Below, one piece after another: positions 1 to 7,950 of a DNA stretch of 16,049 nt. A program made the position numbers and the translations under genes. The DNA comes from Deltaproteobacteria bacterium (GTDB lineage Bacteria; Desulfobacterota; Dissulfuribacteria; Dissulfuribacterales; UBA3076): positions 1 through 16,049 of the forward strand of contig WTCF01000201.1 in the NCBI GenBank assembly GCA_013138705.1, given 5' to 3'. The first letter of the stretch is position 1. Every line of letters starts with the position of its first letter. The notes under the pieces were generated by a model. The model was not told the DNA's origin and made no database searches. It was given only the letters and a program-made list of their open reading frames with translations.

Positions 1-907
1 GTTGTCTGATAAAAACACTGCCGCCAAGCTGATAGTCGCGATGGCTGACGGCATTTAAAACAGCTTCTCGAACAACACGCTCGGAAAAAGTCGGAATATC
101 CAGAACAAACAGGCCTGACTGAAAGTGCTGGATATCATTTCGCAGGTTAATCAGGTTCCATAGTTCATCGTAGAAACTGAAAAAACCCTGCCGAAACTCC
201 TTTCTCTGCTGAGCAGGACCAGAGGCGTCGGAGGCACGGTACTCAAAAATAACTTCTGCCTGAGCAAGATGTCGCCCAATGGCCTTCCGGGTGCCGAACA
301 AAATCAGGGCAGCATAGGTTAAACCGCCGTCAACCAGGGCTTCTGCGTCATTAAGCAGTTGTTTATGGGTAAGAGTGGTTAAACCCCGATTACTGGACTT
401 GTTAATCCAGCGTTTGCGAAAATTTTCAATAGCTACCGTGTCCAAATCATCCATGGTGGCGGAAGCACATATATCCGCCGAGAAATCATGTCCTGCCTCC
501 GCAAAAATACCACGTAGCCGCTCTTCGGACATTGCTATCAGGCTGTCGCTCTGTCGTTGCCAGTAAACCCCTTTATATTTGACGGGATTTCCGATTGGAT
601 GCGTTGGAACATGGAAAATCAGAACCCGGCCATCAGGATGATTGACTATGCTGAAATCAATATTTAGATGCAATTGTTCGATAAGACCGGCTCTTGTACG
701 TTCTGGTTGTGTGAAAGCCTGAGACCCCACAACGCTTCTGGGACGTTTGTCTGTTACCCCAAGAACAATCTTTCCGCCGCCTTCATTGGCCAGTGCTGCG
801 CAATATTTAACAAGATTTTCAAACTCGTAACTATTCTTCGCTTCCTTAAATTCGAGGCTTTCTCCCTCTTTGGCATACAAAATCTTTTCTAATTGTCCAA
901 CTGTCAT
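1..907 (-). CDS. ATP-binding protein, AlbA_2/Schlafen-type, 3' end outside window (partial)
   Basis: This minus-strand gene starts at ATG 905-907 and stays open to the left edge, so 302 N-terminal residues are visible. Residues about 15-130 look like an AlbA_2 (Schlafen AlbA_2-like, DNA-binding) domain: a GESLEFKEA motif lies at 15-23 and LANEGGGKIVLGVTD at 39-53. Residues 280-292 read REAVLNAVSHRDY, the hallmark of the C-terminal GHKL-like ATP-binding domain of this family, so the missing part should be the rest of that domain. Family members are annotated as putative transcriptional regulators or RecG-like helicases. Many lie in accessory or defence-linked loci, and their biochemical role is poorly defined. 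No strong Shine-Dalgarno precedes the ATG. The start instead overlaps the stop of an upstream open stretch by ATGA, which suggests it was translated by coupling. Family assignment is confident; function is not. Confidence 0.88.
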   Translation of the reverse strand, partial: MTVGQLEKILYAKEGESLEFKEAKNSYEFENLVKYCAALANEGGGKIVLGVTDKRPRSVVGSQAFTQPERTRAGLIEQLHLNIDFSIVNHPDGRVLIFHVPTHPIGNPVKYKGVYWQRQSDSLIAMSEERLRGIFAEAGHDFSADICASATMDDLDTVAIENFRKRWINKSSNRGLTTLTHKQLLNDAEALVDGGLTYAALILFGTRKAIGRHLAQAEVIFEYRASDASGPAQQRKEFRQGFFSFYDELWNLINLRNDIQHFQSGLFVLDIPTFSERVVREAVLNAVSHRDYQLGGSVFIRQ

Positions 908-1008
908 TTCTGATAATTTCCCGTGCTTATTCTTTGCAATTCGCTTTTGATCGCTTTAATGCGGTCCGTGATCTGTTTGATTCGAGTATTCAGTTGAACT
1001 GCTAAAGG
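904..1008 (-). pseudogene. possible 3' remnant of a gene once upstream of the AlbA_2 gene
   Basis: A minus-strand reading frame of 34 codons runs from just after a TAG at 1009-1011 to a TGA at 904-906. That TGA overlaps the ATG of the AlbA_2 gene as ATGA. The peptide is hydrophilic and heptad-like, with segments such as QLNTRIKQITDRIKAIKSEL, and it resembles the end of a real protein. There is no ATG or GTG start, and the only TTG is at codon 24. I infer a decapitated upstream partner gene lost near 1010, next to the rarA 3' end. A chance open frame of this length is possible. I do not recognise the family. Confidence 0.3.
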
Positions 1009-1045
1009 CTAATCGCTCAAATTAGGTATAAAGAACGCCAACGCC

Positions 1046-2365
1046 TCAAAGACCCTTGTGGGTCCTCCTTTGGGCCAATATCTTTCTCCATTTATCTAAT
1101 CTTTCCTTGATGACACGTTCATGTCCCCGATTTGTCGGCCTGTAGTAGATACGCTCCCGGAGCTCGGAAGGGAAGTACCCCTGGTCTACCAGGGCCTCAG
1201 GATAGTCGTGGGCATAGCGGTAATCCTTTCCATATCCGATTTCCTTCATGAGTTTCGTGGGTGCATTTCTGATGTGCATTGGAACAGGCAGTGTGCCGAA
1301 TTTTCGGGCGTCAGCCTGAGATTCTCCAAAGGCCACATAGACCGCATTACTCTTGGGTGCTGTGGCCAGGTAAACCGCTGCCTGGGCCAGGGCGAGTTCA
1401 CCTTCCGGAGGCCCGAGGAAATCGTATGTCTTCAAGGCATCGATTGCCAGGGTCAGTGCCTGGGGGTCTGCGTTTCCTACATCTTCTGAGGCGAAGCGAA
1501 CCATCCGTCGAGCAATGTAATGAGGGTCCTCTCCTGCAGCCAGCATCCGGGCCATCCAGTAGAGGGCTGCGTCCGGGTCACTGCCCCTGAGGCTTTTGTG
1601 GAATGCTGATATCAGGTTATAGTGTTCCTCTCCGGATTTGTCGTAGCGCAGGGCCTTCTGCTGTATGGCTTCCTCTATAAGGGCTATTGTAATGGTTGCC
1701 CCTTTACCTTCAGGTCTGGCAGATACAGCGAGTTCTGCCGCAACCTCAAGGTTGTTAAGCAGGGTCCTGCCGTCACCATCCGAACGCTGGATCAGGCACT
1801 CTATTGCCTCGGGTTCAATAAGAAGCTCAAGCCTTCCCAGGCCTCTTTCAGTGTCGGTAAGCGCCCTGTTTAAAATGGCCTCAAGGGCTTCTTTGTCTAA
1901 AGGGTTGAGGACTAAGACCCTGCATCTTGAAAGTAATGGGGGGATGATTTCAAAGGATGGGTTCTCCGTAGTGGCACCGATCAGGGTAATAAGGCCGCTC
2001 TCAACGTGGGGGAGAAATGCATCCTGCTGGGCCTTGTTAAAACGGTGTATCTCGTCAACAAACAAGATGGTATGTGGTCCGTTGTATTTGGTGTTTTCCT
2101 TTGCGTCATTTATGACGACCCTGAGCTCCTTCACGCCTGAAAGGACCGCAGAGAAGGAAACGAAGTTGGCCTCTACTCTCCGCGCAAAAATCCTGGCAAG
2201 GGTGGTCTTCCCGCATCCTGGCGGTCCCCACAGGATTAGCGAAGGAATAGTCCCCCGGTCTAATAGGGTGTTCAGGATCTTGTCCTGGTTCAGAAGGTGC
2301 CCCTGACCTACGAATTCATCGAGGTCTTTTGGTCTGAGTCGCTCAGCAAGGGGGATCTGGGTCAA
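1046..2365 (-). CDS. rarA: replication-associated recombination protein A (RarA/MgsA), AAA+ ATPase
   Basis: RarA is a clamp-loader-like AAA+ ATPase that acts at stalled replication forks and at single-strand/double-strand junctions in the cytoplasm. The 439-residue protein has the usual family length. Visible motifs are Walker A GPPGCGKT at 47-54, Walker B ILFVDE at 100-105, sensor GATTENP at 130-136 and the SRC segment with the arginine finger near R147. The C-terminal half contains the family's tetramerisation and MgsA regions (for example FGESQADARKFGTLPVPMHIRNAPTKL, positions about 346-372). The start is TTG at 2363-2365, with a strong GGAGGT Shine-Dalgarno at 2371-2376 and a 5-base spacer. 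It overlaps the stop of the upstream transporter as TTGA, so the two are probably cotranscribed and translationally coupled. The pairing with a transporter gives no functional hint. Identification is very secure. Confidence 0.97.
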   Translation of the reverse strand: MTQIPLAERLRPKDLDEFVGQGHLLNQDKILNTLLDRGTIPSLILWGPPGCGKTTLARIFARRVEANFVSFSAVLSGVKELRVVINDAKENTKYNGPHTILFVDEIHRFNKAQQDAFLPHVESGLITLIGATTENPSFEIIPPLLSRCRVLVLNPLDKEALEAILNRALTDTERGLGRLELLIEPEAIECLIQRSDGDGRTLLNNLEVAAELAVSARPEGKGATITIALIEEAIQQKALRYDKSGEEHYNLISAFHKSLRGSDPDAALYWMARMLAAGEDPHYIARRMVRFASEDVGNADPQALTLAIDALKTYDFLGPPEGELALAQAAVYLATAPKSNAVYVAFGESQADARKFGTLPVPMHIRNAPTKLMKEIGYGKDYRYAHDYPEALVDQGYFPSELRERIYYRPTNRGHERVIKERLDKWRKILAQRRTHKGL

Positions 2366-3882
2366 AAATTACCTCCATTTTTCAAGCTTCTTCCTTCCAT
2401 TTCATAATACCTGGTCCTCCACGGTCGCTTGGCCAACGCAAAGGCGGCAATTATTGTCAGCAATATCCAGTTCCATCCGATCAGGATAAGTGCGGTCCAG
2501 GAATAGCCTCCGTAAGGTTGTTTGATTTCAGCGTAAAGCTCTCCAATGAGGATGATTCCCAGCACAAAGGGAACAAAGTATTTGATTGTGATATCCCACC
2601 AATATCCCAGTCTTATCGAAGAAATAGAGTTAACATGTTTTCTGAGGACCTTGATATTGAAGAGCCAGCCGACAAGAAGACATTCAGCAATACCCACGAC
2701 TATAAGTCCGTAATGAGTAATAAAGTGATCTACAATATCTAACCAGAGCAGGCCGGCCTGGGTAGTAAAGATTATCGAGCCCAAAAAGCCCAGGATTGTT
2801 ACCAGGGTTATGAGAGGTTTTCTCCTGAAGCCAAACTTGTCAACCGCTGCGGAAATAAAGGCCTCTACTATTGATATTGATGAGGAAAGCCCTGCTACAA
2901 CAAGGCAGAGAAAAAAGATTGCACCGAAGAAGTTCCCTCCGGGAATAAGGCTTACGGCTTTTGGATATGCAACAAAGGCAAGGCCTATGCTTTGAGAAAC
3001 AACTTCTGATATGGGTTTTCCCTGCGAGGTGGCCATAAAACCCAGGACAGAAAAAACGGCAATGCCTGCAAAAAGGGAGTAACCGCTGTTTATGAATACG
3101 ATTACTATTGCGTTCTTTGTTATGTTGGCCTTTCCTGGCAGATAACTTGCGTAAGCTATCATAATGCCGAAACCCAGACTCAGAGTAAAAAAGATCTGGC
3201 TGTATGCGTCTATCCAGACAGTTGGATCGGATAATTTTGAAAAATCAGGCTCAAGATATGCTTTTAGGCCGGCCATAGAACCGTCGAGCGAAATTGACCA
3301 TAAGACAAGGACCGCAGTTAAGAAAAAGAGCAGGGGCATGAATATTTTATTTATGTATTCTATCCCGCGTCGGACACCCCTGAAAACAATGCCCCAGTTT
3401 ATTAACCAGACAACAGAGAGTGACACAAGGATAGGGGTCCTGATGTGACCTATCTCAGAGGGAGACTTACTTACTGCGAGGAATTCATTGAAGAAAAAGG
3501 CATTGGGGTCATCTCCCCAACCAAGATGGAAAGAGAGAAAAAAGAAGTTCAGGCACCATGCAATAATAACTGAATAGTATAGAACAATACCGAACATTAC
3601 AAAAATGACGGCCCACCAGCCAAGCCATTCCCAGTTTTTGTTTATCTTTGCAAAGGCAAGGGGTGCCGACCCCATTCGTTCATGTCCAAGGGCAAATTCC
3701 AGTATCAACAAAGGTATCCCTGCTGACAAAAGGGCAATGATGTATGGAATGAGGAAGGCGCCTCCTCCGTGACTGTAGGCCATATAGCTGAATCTCCAGA
3801 TATTCCCGAGACCCACTGCAGAGCCCACGGCGGCAAATACAAAACCGAGCTGGCTTTTCCATTGCTCCCTTTGCAATTCCAT
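2362..3882 (-). CDS. sodium-dependent transporter, neurotransmitter:sodium symporter (NSS/SNF) family
   Basis: This 506-residue inner-membrane protein has the LeuT-like NSS fold with about 12 hydrophobic helices. TM1 carries GSAVGLGNIWRFSY near residues 20-33, the unwound Na+/substrate-binding segment; most relatives have WRFPY, so the serine is a small deviation. HGGGAFLIPYI follows in TM2. A glycine/serine-rich helix, GLSSSISIVEAF, lies in the TM8 position that forms part of the Na2 site. Family members symport amino acids or related amines with sodium; the substrate here cannot be told from sequence. I place the start at ATG 3880-3882, preceded by GGGGAG (3889-3894) with a 6-base spacer. 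A TTG three bases upstream is also in frame but sits too close to that Shine-Dalgarno. It is the first gene of a two-gene unit with rarA and is divergent from rpsB. Confidence 0.95.
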   Translation of the reverse strand: MELQREQWKSQLGFVFAAVGSAVGLGNIWRFSYMAYSHGGGAFLIPYIIALLSAGIPLLILEFALGHERMGSAPLAFAKINKNWEWLGWWAVIFVMFGIVLYYSVIIAWCLNFFFLSFHLGWGDDPNAFFFNEFLAVSKSPSEIGHIRTPILVSLSVVWLINWGIVFRGVRRGIEYINKIFMPLLFFLTAVLVLWSISLDGSMAGLKAYLEPDFSKLSDPTVWIDAYSQIFFTLSLGFGIMIAYASYLPGKANITKNAIVIVFINSGYSLFAGIAVFSVLGFMATSQGKPISEVVSQSIGLAFVAYPKAVSLIPGGNFFGAIFFLCLVVAGLSSSISIVEAFISAAVDKFGFRRKPLITLVTILGFLGSIIFTTQAGLLWLDIVDHFITHYGLIVVGIAECLLVGWLFNIKVLRKHVNSISSIRLGYWWDITIKYFVPFVLGIILIGELYAEIKQPYGGYSWTALILIGWNWILLTIIAAFALAKRPWRTRYYEMEGRSLKNGGNF

Positions 3883-4116
3883 CAATACTCCCCTATTCTA
3901 TGAACTTGCTCTACTATGACTTAACTACCAGCTTCATTCAAGTCCATCAATAAGAGTAGCTTGCTAAATCAATACTTAGATGGTAAATAGAGCTGATTTT
4001 ACTGTTGATAACGCACGTTCAGTGAGACCCGGTGGTGCTGTCTGTATTGTCAGATGGTGGAAGGGTGTTTTTGTGGCTGGACGGAGGAAAAACCACATTT
4101 ATTGCAAGGAGAAAGT
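3883..4116. promoter_or_regulatory. divergent intergenic region: promoters and rpsB leader
   Basis: This gap of about 230 bases separates the minus-strand transporter from the plus-strand rpsB operon, so promoters for both should lie here. On the plus strand a weak sigma70-like pair is TTGCTA (3961-3966) and TAAATA (3984-3989) with a 17-base spacer. The -10 match is poor, so this is tentative. The leader contains an 8-bp stem with G-U pairs, GCTGTCTG (4037-4044) and CAGATGGT (4051-4058), around a 6-base loop. S2 autoregulation through its own leader is known for rpsB-tsf in gammaproteobacteria, and this leader could play the same role, but I cannot align it to that element. The rpsB Shine-Dalgarno AAGGAG lies at 4106-4111. 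Confidence 0.4.
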
Positions 4117-5061
4117 ATGGCCTACGTTACAATGAAACAGTTGCTTGAAGCAGGTGTCCACTTCGGGCATCAGACCAGACGATGGAATCCCAAGATGAAG
4201 CCTTACATCTTCGGCGCCAGAAACGGAATCTATATTATAGATCTCCAGAAGACCGTAAAGCTTTTCAGGGTTGCCTATGAGTTTGTGATAGAGACGGTTG
4301 CCCAGGGAGGGAAGTTACTTTTCGTAGGTACCAAGAAACAGGCCCAGGATTCCATAGTTGAGGAAGCCAATCGATGCGAAATGCCCTTTGTAAACAGCCG
4401 TTGGTTGGGTGGGATGCTCACAAATTTCCAGACCATCCAGAAGGGTATTGATCGTCTGAAACGCCTTGAAGCCATGTTTGAAGACGGCACTGTCGAGCGT
4501 TTTCCCAAGAAAGAGATCCTTCGTATGGACAGGTTGCGCCAGAAGCTGGATCGCAACCTTGGTGGAATAAAGGATATGGGTTCGCTGCCCTCTGCTGTTT
4601 TCGTTGTAGATTCAAGGATGGAGCAGATCGCAGTAAAGGAAGCCAACAAACTCGGGATTCCTGTGGTTGCAATAGTCGATACCAACTGTGATCCTGATGG
4701 TATAGATTACATTATTCCGGGAAACGATGATGCCATTCGGGCCATACGCCTTATTTCATCTTTAATGGCAAATGCCTCCATTGAGGGCAGGGAAAGGTTT
4801 GCCGAGGCCCAGCAAGCAGCTACCGACAAAGAAATTGAAGAGGAAATGGCGGGCGATGATACGACAGGTGATGATACCACAGGTGAGGAGAAAGTAGCCG
4901 TTGCTGAAGTTGCTGTCAGTGAGGTCGCAGCCGGTGAAGCTGCTGTTGTCAGTGAAGTCGCTGCCCCTGAAGTCGCTGCAGGCGAGGATGCTGTTTCTGA
5001 AGTCGCTGCATCTGAAGTCGCTGCAGGCGAGGAAGGTGGTTCTGAGGCAAGTGCCTCATAA
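4117..5061 (+). CDS. rpsB: 30S ribosomal protein S2 with extended repeat tail
   Basis: S2 is a late-assembling small-subunit protein on the solvent side of the 30S subunit. The start is ATG 4117, with AAGGAG five bases upstream. The reading frame is open further upstream to an ATG at 4054, but that extension has no Shine-Dalgarno and no S2 homology. The S2 core is residues 1 to about 240, including [20 protein letters not shown] at 9-28, [10 protein letters not shown] at 71-80, [11 protein letters not shown] at 93-103 and the conserved [23 protein letters not shown] end at 188-210. Total length is 314 residues, against roughly 230-260 usually. The extra residues from about 241 on are an acidic, Ala/Val/Glu-rich low-complexity tail with GDDTT and SEVAAGE-type repeats. 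It is first in the operon, and a 220-base gap with hairpins separates it from tsf. The core identification is certain; the tail has no known function. Confidence 0.98.
   Translation: MAYVTMKQLLEAGVHFGHQTRRWNPKMKPYIFGARNGIYIIDLQKTVKLFRVAYEFVIETVAQGGKLLFVGTKKQAQDSIVEEANRCEMPFVNSRWLGGMLTNFQTIQKGIDRLKRLEAMFEDGTVERFPKKEILRMDRLRQKLDRNLGGIKDMGSLPSAVFVVDSRMEQIAVKEANKLGIPVVAIVDTNCDPDGIDYIIPGNDDAIRAIRLISSLMANASIEGRERFAEAQQAATDKEIEEEMAGDDTTGDDTTGEEKVAVAEVAVSEVAAGEAAVVSEVAAPEVAAGEDAVSEVAASEVAAGEEGGSEASAS
4855..5036 (+). repeat. 15-bp-period repeats encoding the S2 C-terminal tail
   Basis: A 15-base unit GATGATACNACAGGT is repeated in tandem at 4855-4869 and 4870-4884 with one mismatch. Further on, the 11-mer GAAGTCGCTGC occurs at 4954, 4969, 4999 and 5014, spaced 15, 30 and 15 bases apart. 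A longer identical 20-base block starts at both 4969 and 5014 (offset 45). The spacing keeps the reading frame and yields (S/P)EVAAGE-like peptide repeats. The pattern suggests growth by slippage or unequal recombination, and copy number may vary between strains. Confidence 0.85.
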
Positions 5062-5143
5062 AACCTAAGTTAAGCGGTTAGCTGTCTTGTCAGGGCGGCA
5101 GACCGATAGCCATTAGGGTTTAGCTTTGAAAAATGGTTCATTA

Positions 5144-5187
5144 CGGATTAGTGTGGTAATCCGCGATGGACCAATTTTAATTAGTCC
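5144..5187 (+). promoter_or_regulatory. two tandem hairpins in the rpsB-tsf spacer
   Basis: The 220-base spacer (5062-5281) holds two adjacent inverted repeats. The first is CGGATTA (5144-5150) and TAATCCG (5157-5163), a perfect 7-bp stem with a 6-base loop. The second is GGACCAATT (5168-5176) and AATTAGTCC (5179-5187), a 9-bp pairing with one C-A mismatch. Neither is followed by a T-run, so they are not classical terminators. They could be a partial attenuator, a processing site or a protein-binding element that lowers tsf relative to rpsB. No other gene is visible in the spacer. Confidence 0.5.
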
Positions 5188-5281
5188 GCTCTGCAAGCAG
5201 GATGCGCAATTTCTGTAGAACTCTGACCCGGCCCCAAAGACCAGGTTTTCAAAATCAGAATTAATTTGGAGGATTGATATA

Positions 5282-5887
5282 ATGACACAGGTTACTGCTG
5301 CAATGGTCAAAGAACTCAGGGAACGGACCAAGGCAGGTATGATGGATTGCAAGAAGGCCCTTCAGGAGTGCGATGGAGATATGGGGAAAAGCGTTGACTG
5401 GCTGCGTCAGAAGGGGCTTTCTGTTGCCGCCAAGAGGGCAGGGCGGTCAACTTCTGAAGGCGCTGTCCAGTGTTATATTCATGCCGGTAACAAGCTTGGT
5501 GTTATGGTTGAGGTCAATTGTGAGACGGATTTTGTGGCAAAGACAGATCAGTTTGTCCAGTTTGCCAGAGACGTGGCCATGCATATTGCAGCCATTAATC
5601 CTGTTTGCATAAAACGAGAGGATACTCCTCCGGAGCTTATAGAGAAGGAGAAGGAGATCTTGCGTAAACAGGCTGAGGAGTCCGGCAAGCCGGATAACAT
5701 AATTGAAAAAATCATTAATGGTCGCATTGAAAAATTCTATAAGGAAGTGTGCCTGCTTGAGCAGCCTTTCGTGAAGAACCCGGACGTAACTATCCAGGAC
5801 CTTTTAAATGAGCTGATTGCCAAGATGGGTGAGAATATCAGTGTCAGGCGCTTTGTGCGGTTCCAGGTCGGGGTGGAAGCAGAATAA
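5282..5887 (+). CDS. tsf: translation elongation factor Ts
   Basis: EF-Ts catalyses GDP release from EF-Tu in the cytoplasm. The 201-residue protein begins [20 protein letters not shown], the N-terminal UBA-like helical domain that contacts EF-Tu. TDFV at residues 82-85, part of the nucleotide-exchange site, is intact. The length matches the short EF-Ts type (about 200 residues, as in Thermus and many deltaproteobacterial-type genomes) rather than the 283-residue E. coli form with a duplicated core subdomain. ATG 5282 is preceded by TGGAGGA (5267-5273), eight bases upstream. The TAA stop overlaps the pyrH ATG by one base (TAATG), so translation of the two is probably coupled. Identification is certain. 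Confidence 0.98.
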   Translation: MTQVTAAMVKELRERTKAGMMDCKKALQECDGDMGKSVDWLRQKGLSVAAKRAGRSTSEGAVQCYIHAGNKLGVMVEVNCETDFVAKTDQFVQFARDVAMHIAAINPVCIKREDTPPELIEKEKEILRKQAEESGKPDNIIEKIINGRIEKFYKEVCLLEQPFVKNPDVTIQDLLNELIAKMGENISVRRFVRFQVGVEAE

Positions 5888-6645
5888 TGGCAGAAACCAC
5901 ACAAGGATCACCGGGCTATAGTCGCATTTTACTGAAGCTCAGCGGTGAGGCCTTGCTGGGGGATGTGCCTTATGGGATATCTCCCGCAGTCATGGATGTC
6001 CTTGCCCGTGAAATTGCTCAGGTCCATGGACTGGGTGTGGAAATCGGATTGGTTGTGGGAGGAGGAAATATCTTCAGGGGGATTGCCGGTTCTGCCCAGG
6101 GGATGGACAGGACAGCCGCCGATCAGATGGGCATGCTTGCCACGGTTATGAATTCCCTGGCCCTTCAGGATGCCTTAAACAGGCAAGGGGTCCAGGTGAG
6201 GGTGCTCTCAGCTATAGAGATAGGGCGAATTGCAGAGCCATTCATCAGGGGAAGGGCACTCAATCATTTGATGAAGGGTAGGGTAGTCATATTTGCCGCA
6301 GGGACGGGAAATCCCTTCTTCACTACCGATACCGCAGCGGCCCTCAGGGCCCTTGAGATAAATGCCGAGGTCCTTTTCAAGGCCACAAGGGTGGACGGTG
6401 TCTACGACAAGGACCCAAAGGCCGCCCCTGATGCGAAGAGGTATGATCGCCTGACCTATCAGGATGTCCTTGAAAAGGGTCTTAAGGTCATGGATGCTGC
6501 TGCCATATCTCTGGCCAAGGACGCAGGTCTTCCGGTAGTTGTGTTTAATATGCAGATTCCTGGCAATATAGAACGGGCCGTGAAAGGCGAGAAGGTTGGC
6601 ACAATAGTTGGAGGGGTGACAGAAAATGAAAAAAACAGTGATTGA
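5887..6645 (+). CDS. pyrH: uridylate (UMP) kinase
   Basis: PyrH is a hexameric amino-acid-kinase-fold enzyme that phosphorylates UMP to UDP with ATP, in de novo pyrimidine synthesis. In its 252 residues one sees KLSGEAL at 17-23 (phosphate binding), GGGNIFRG at 58-65, [12 protein letters not shown] at 75-86, [13 protein letters not shown] at 139-151 (UMP site) and VDGVYDKDP at 169-177 (ATP site). The start overlaps the tsf stop by one base, and the end overlaps frr by 20 bases. Its place between tsf and frr is the standard bacterial arrangement, linking nucleotide supply to translation genes. Nothing is missing or unusual. Confidence 0.98.
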   Translation: MAETTQGSPGYSRILLKLSGEALLGDVPYGISPAVMDVLAREIAQVHGLGVEIGLVVGGGNIFRGIAGSAQGMDRTAADQMGMLATVMNSLALQDALNRQGVQVRVLSAIEIGRIAEPFIRGRALNHLMKGRVVIFAAGTGNPFFTTDTAAALRALEINAEVLFKATRVDGVYDKDPKAAPDAKRYDRLTYQDVLEKGLKVMDAAAISLAKDAGLPVVVFNMQIPGNIERAVKGEKVGTIVGGVTENEKNSD

Positions 6646-7183
6646 AGAGGCGAGCGGTAAGATGGACAAGGCTATTGGTGCCTTTGAGCGGGACCTTTCT
6701 CGTGTACGAACCGGAAGGGCTTCTACTGCCTTACTGGAAGGGATTAATGTCGATTATTATGGAACTTTTATGCCCCTTAATCAGGTGGCTTCTGTTGCCA
6801 TACCGGAGAGCCGCCTTTTGTCCATACAGCCTTGGGATATCAAGATCCTGGGAGATATAGAAAAGGCCATTCTTAAGTCCGATCTTGGTCTTACTCCCAG
6901 CAATGACGGCAAGATTATCAGGGTGAATGTACCACCCTTGACAGAGGAACGCAGAAAGGAATTGGTCAAACTGGTAAAAAAGATGGCTGAAGACTGCAGG
7001 GTGGCAATACGGAATGTGCGAAGGGAGGCCATTGAACGTCTGAAGGGCCGGAAAAAAGCCAAGGAGATCTCAGAGGATGATTTTTTCAAGCTCCAGGATG
7101 AGGTCCAGAAGGTAACTGATGACCATATCAAGAAAGTAGAAGGGATTATTGCCGATAAGGAGAAAGAGATACTGGAGTTTTGA
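6626..7183 (+). CDS. frr: ribosome recycling factor
   Basis: RRF, with EF-G, splits the post-termination ribosome into subunits. The 185-residue length is canonical. Residues 1-30 form the start of the three-helix bundle with the typical RTGRAS motif at 28-33. The central segment, including [22 protein letters not shown] from about residue 44, is domain II. The region [21 protein letters not shown] (about 104-124) is the conserved return to domain I. ATG 6626 lies inside the pyrH 3' end (20-base overlap) and has a GGAGGGG-type Shine-Dalgarno at 6610-6616. The TGA stop at 7181-7183 abuts the uppS start region. Identification is certain. Confidence 0.98.
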   Translation: MKKTVIEEASGKMDKAIGAFERDLSRVRTGRASTALLEGINVDYYGTFMPLNQVASVAIPESRLLSIQPWDIKILGDIEKAILKSDLGLTPSNDGKIIRVNVPPLTEERRKELVKLVKKMAEDCRVAIRNVRREAIERLKGRKKAKEISEDDFFKLQDEVQKVTDDHIKKVEGIIADKEKEILEF

Positions 7184-7191
7184 TAAAAAGA

Positions 7192-7950
7192 ATGGCCAAG
7201 CCTTCAGACCTCATTCGGCTACCAAGACACGTTGCCATCATTATGGACGGTAACGGCAGGTGGGCCAAGCGTAGAGGATTTCCCAGGATCATGGGCCACA
7301 GGCAGGGGGTAAAGGCTGTACGTTCTACAGTCCGTCTATGTAGAGAGTTAAATATACCTGTTTTGACCTTGTATGCATTTTCACAGGAAAACTGGGGTCG
7401 TCCCAGGGCAGAGGTGAGTGCCTTAATGGACCTCCTGTATGATTATCTGAAGAGCGAGCTTGATGAGATGCTCGGGAATCAGATTTCGCTTCGGGCCATT
7501 GGACAAATCGAACGCCTTCCTGAACGGGTCAGGACCTGTCTTCTGGACACCATTGAGAGGACTTCTTCCAATACTGCTATGATTCTTAACCTCGCCTTGA
7601 GCTATGGAGGCAGGGCAGAGATAGTAGGGGCAGTCAGACGTCTCGCGCACAAATGTCTTTCAGAAACCCTGAACCCTGAAGATATAGACGAAGCCATGTT
7701 CGCTTCAAACCTTGATACAGCCGGGCTTCCTGATCCTGATCTTCTTATTCGCACAAGCGGAGAAAACAGGCTCAGCAACTTTCTTCTTTTTCAGACAGCA
7801 TATTCAGAGTTCTATATCACTCCTGCTCTCTGGCCGGATTTTGACAAAGAGGAGCTCTTGAAGGCCCTTTTCGAGTATCAGAAAAGAGAACGTCGTTTTG
7901 GGTTGACTAACGAACAGCATTCCGAATCATGCATCGCCAAAGGCTTTTAA
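7192..7950 (+). CDS. uppS: undecaprenyl diphosphate synthase (cis-prenyltransferase)
   Basis: UppS condenses eight isopentenyl diphosphates onto farnesyl diphosphate to make the C55 carrier lipid for peptidoglycan and O-antigen synthesis. From ATG 7192 the protein has 252 residues, close to E. coli UppS. Motifs are HVAIIMDGNGRWAKRRG (13-29, with the catalytic Asp at 19), YAFSQENW (61-68), LNLALSYGGR (132-141) and RTSGENRLSNFLLFQTAYSE (187-206). The usual LLWQ is LLFQ here. A TTG at 7180, overlapping the frr stop as TTGA, is in frame and would add four residues. Neither start has a well-spaced Shine-Dalgarno: GGAG at 7174-7177 is 2 bases from TTG and 14 from ATG. The gene overlaps cdsA by 22 bases. 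Confidence 0.96.
   Translation: MAKPSDLIRLPRHVAIIMDGNGRWAKRRGFPRIMGHRQGVKAVRSTVRLCRELNIPVLTLYAFSQENWGRPRAEVSALMDLLYDYLKSELDEMLGNQISLRAIGQIERLPERVRTCLLDTIERTSSNTAMILNLALSYGGRAEIVGAVRRLAHKCLSETLNPEDIDEAMFASNLDTAGLPDPDLLIRTSGENRLSNFLLFQTAYSEFYITPALWPDFDKEELLKALFEYQKRERRFGLTNEQHSESCIAKGF

Noticed and set aside
1049..1066. Hairpin GACCC-TTGT-GGGTC at the 3' end of rarA as a terminator
   Set aside because: The stem is about 7 bp with a G-U pair on the minus strand and lies within the last rarA codons. No T-run follows on the minus strand, so evidence for termination is weak.
4054..4116. N-terminal extension of S2 starting at ATG 4054
   Set aside because: It has no Shine-Dalgarno and no S2 homology. 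ATG 4117 has AAGGAG at the right distance and begins with the conserved S2 N-terminus.
7664..7680. Heptamer-like ACCCTGAACCCTGAA within uppS
   Set aside because: It resembles the TGAACC repeats but encodes ordinary residues of UppS and is a single partial match, so chance is likely.
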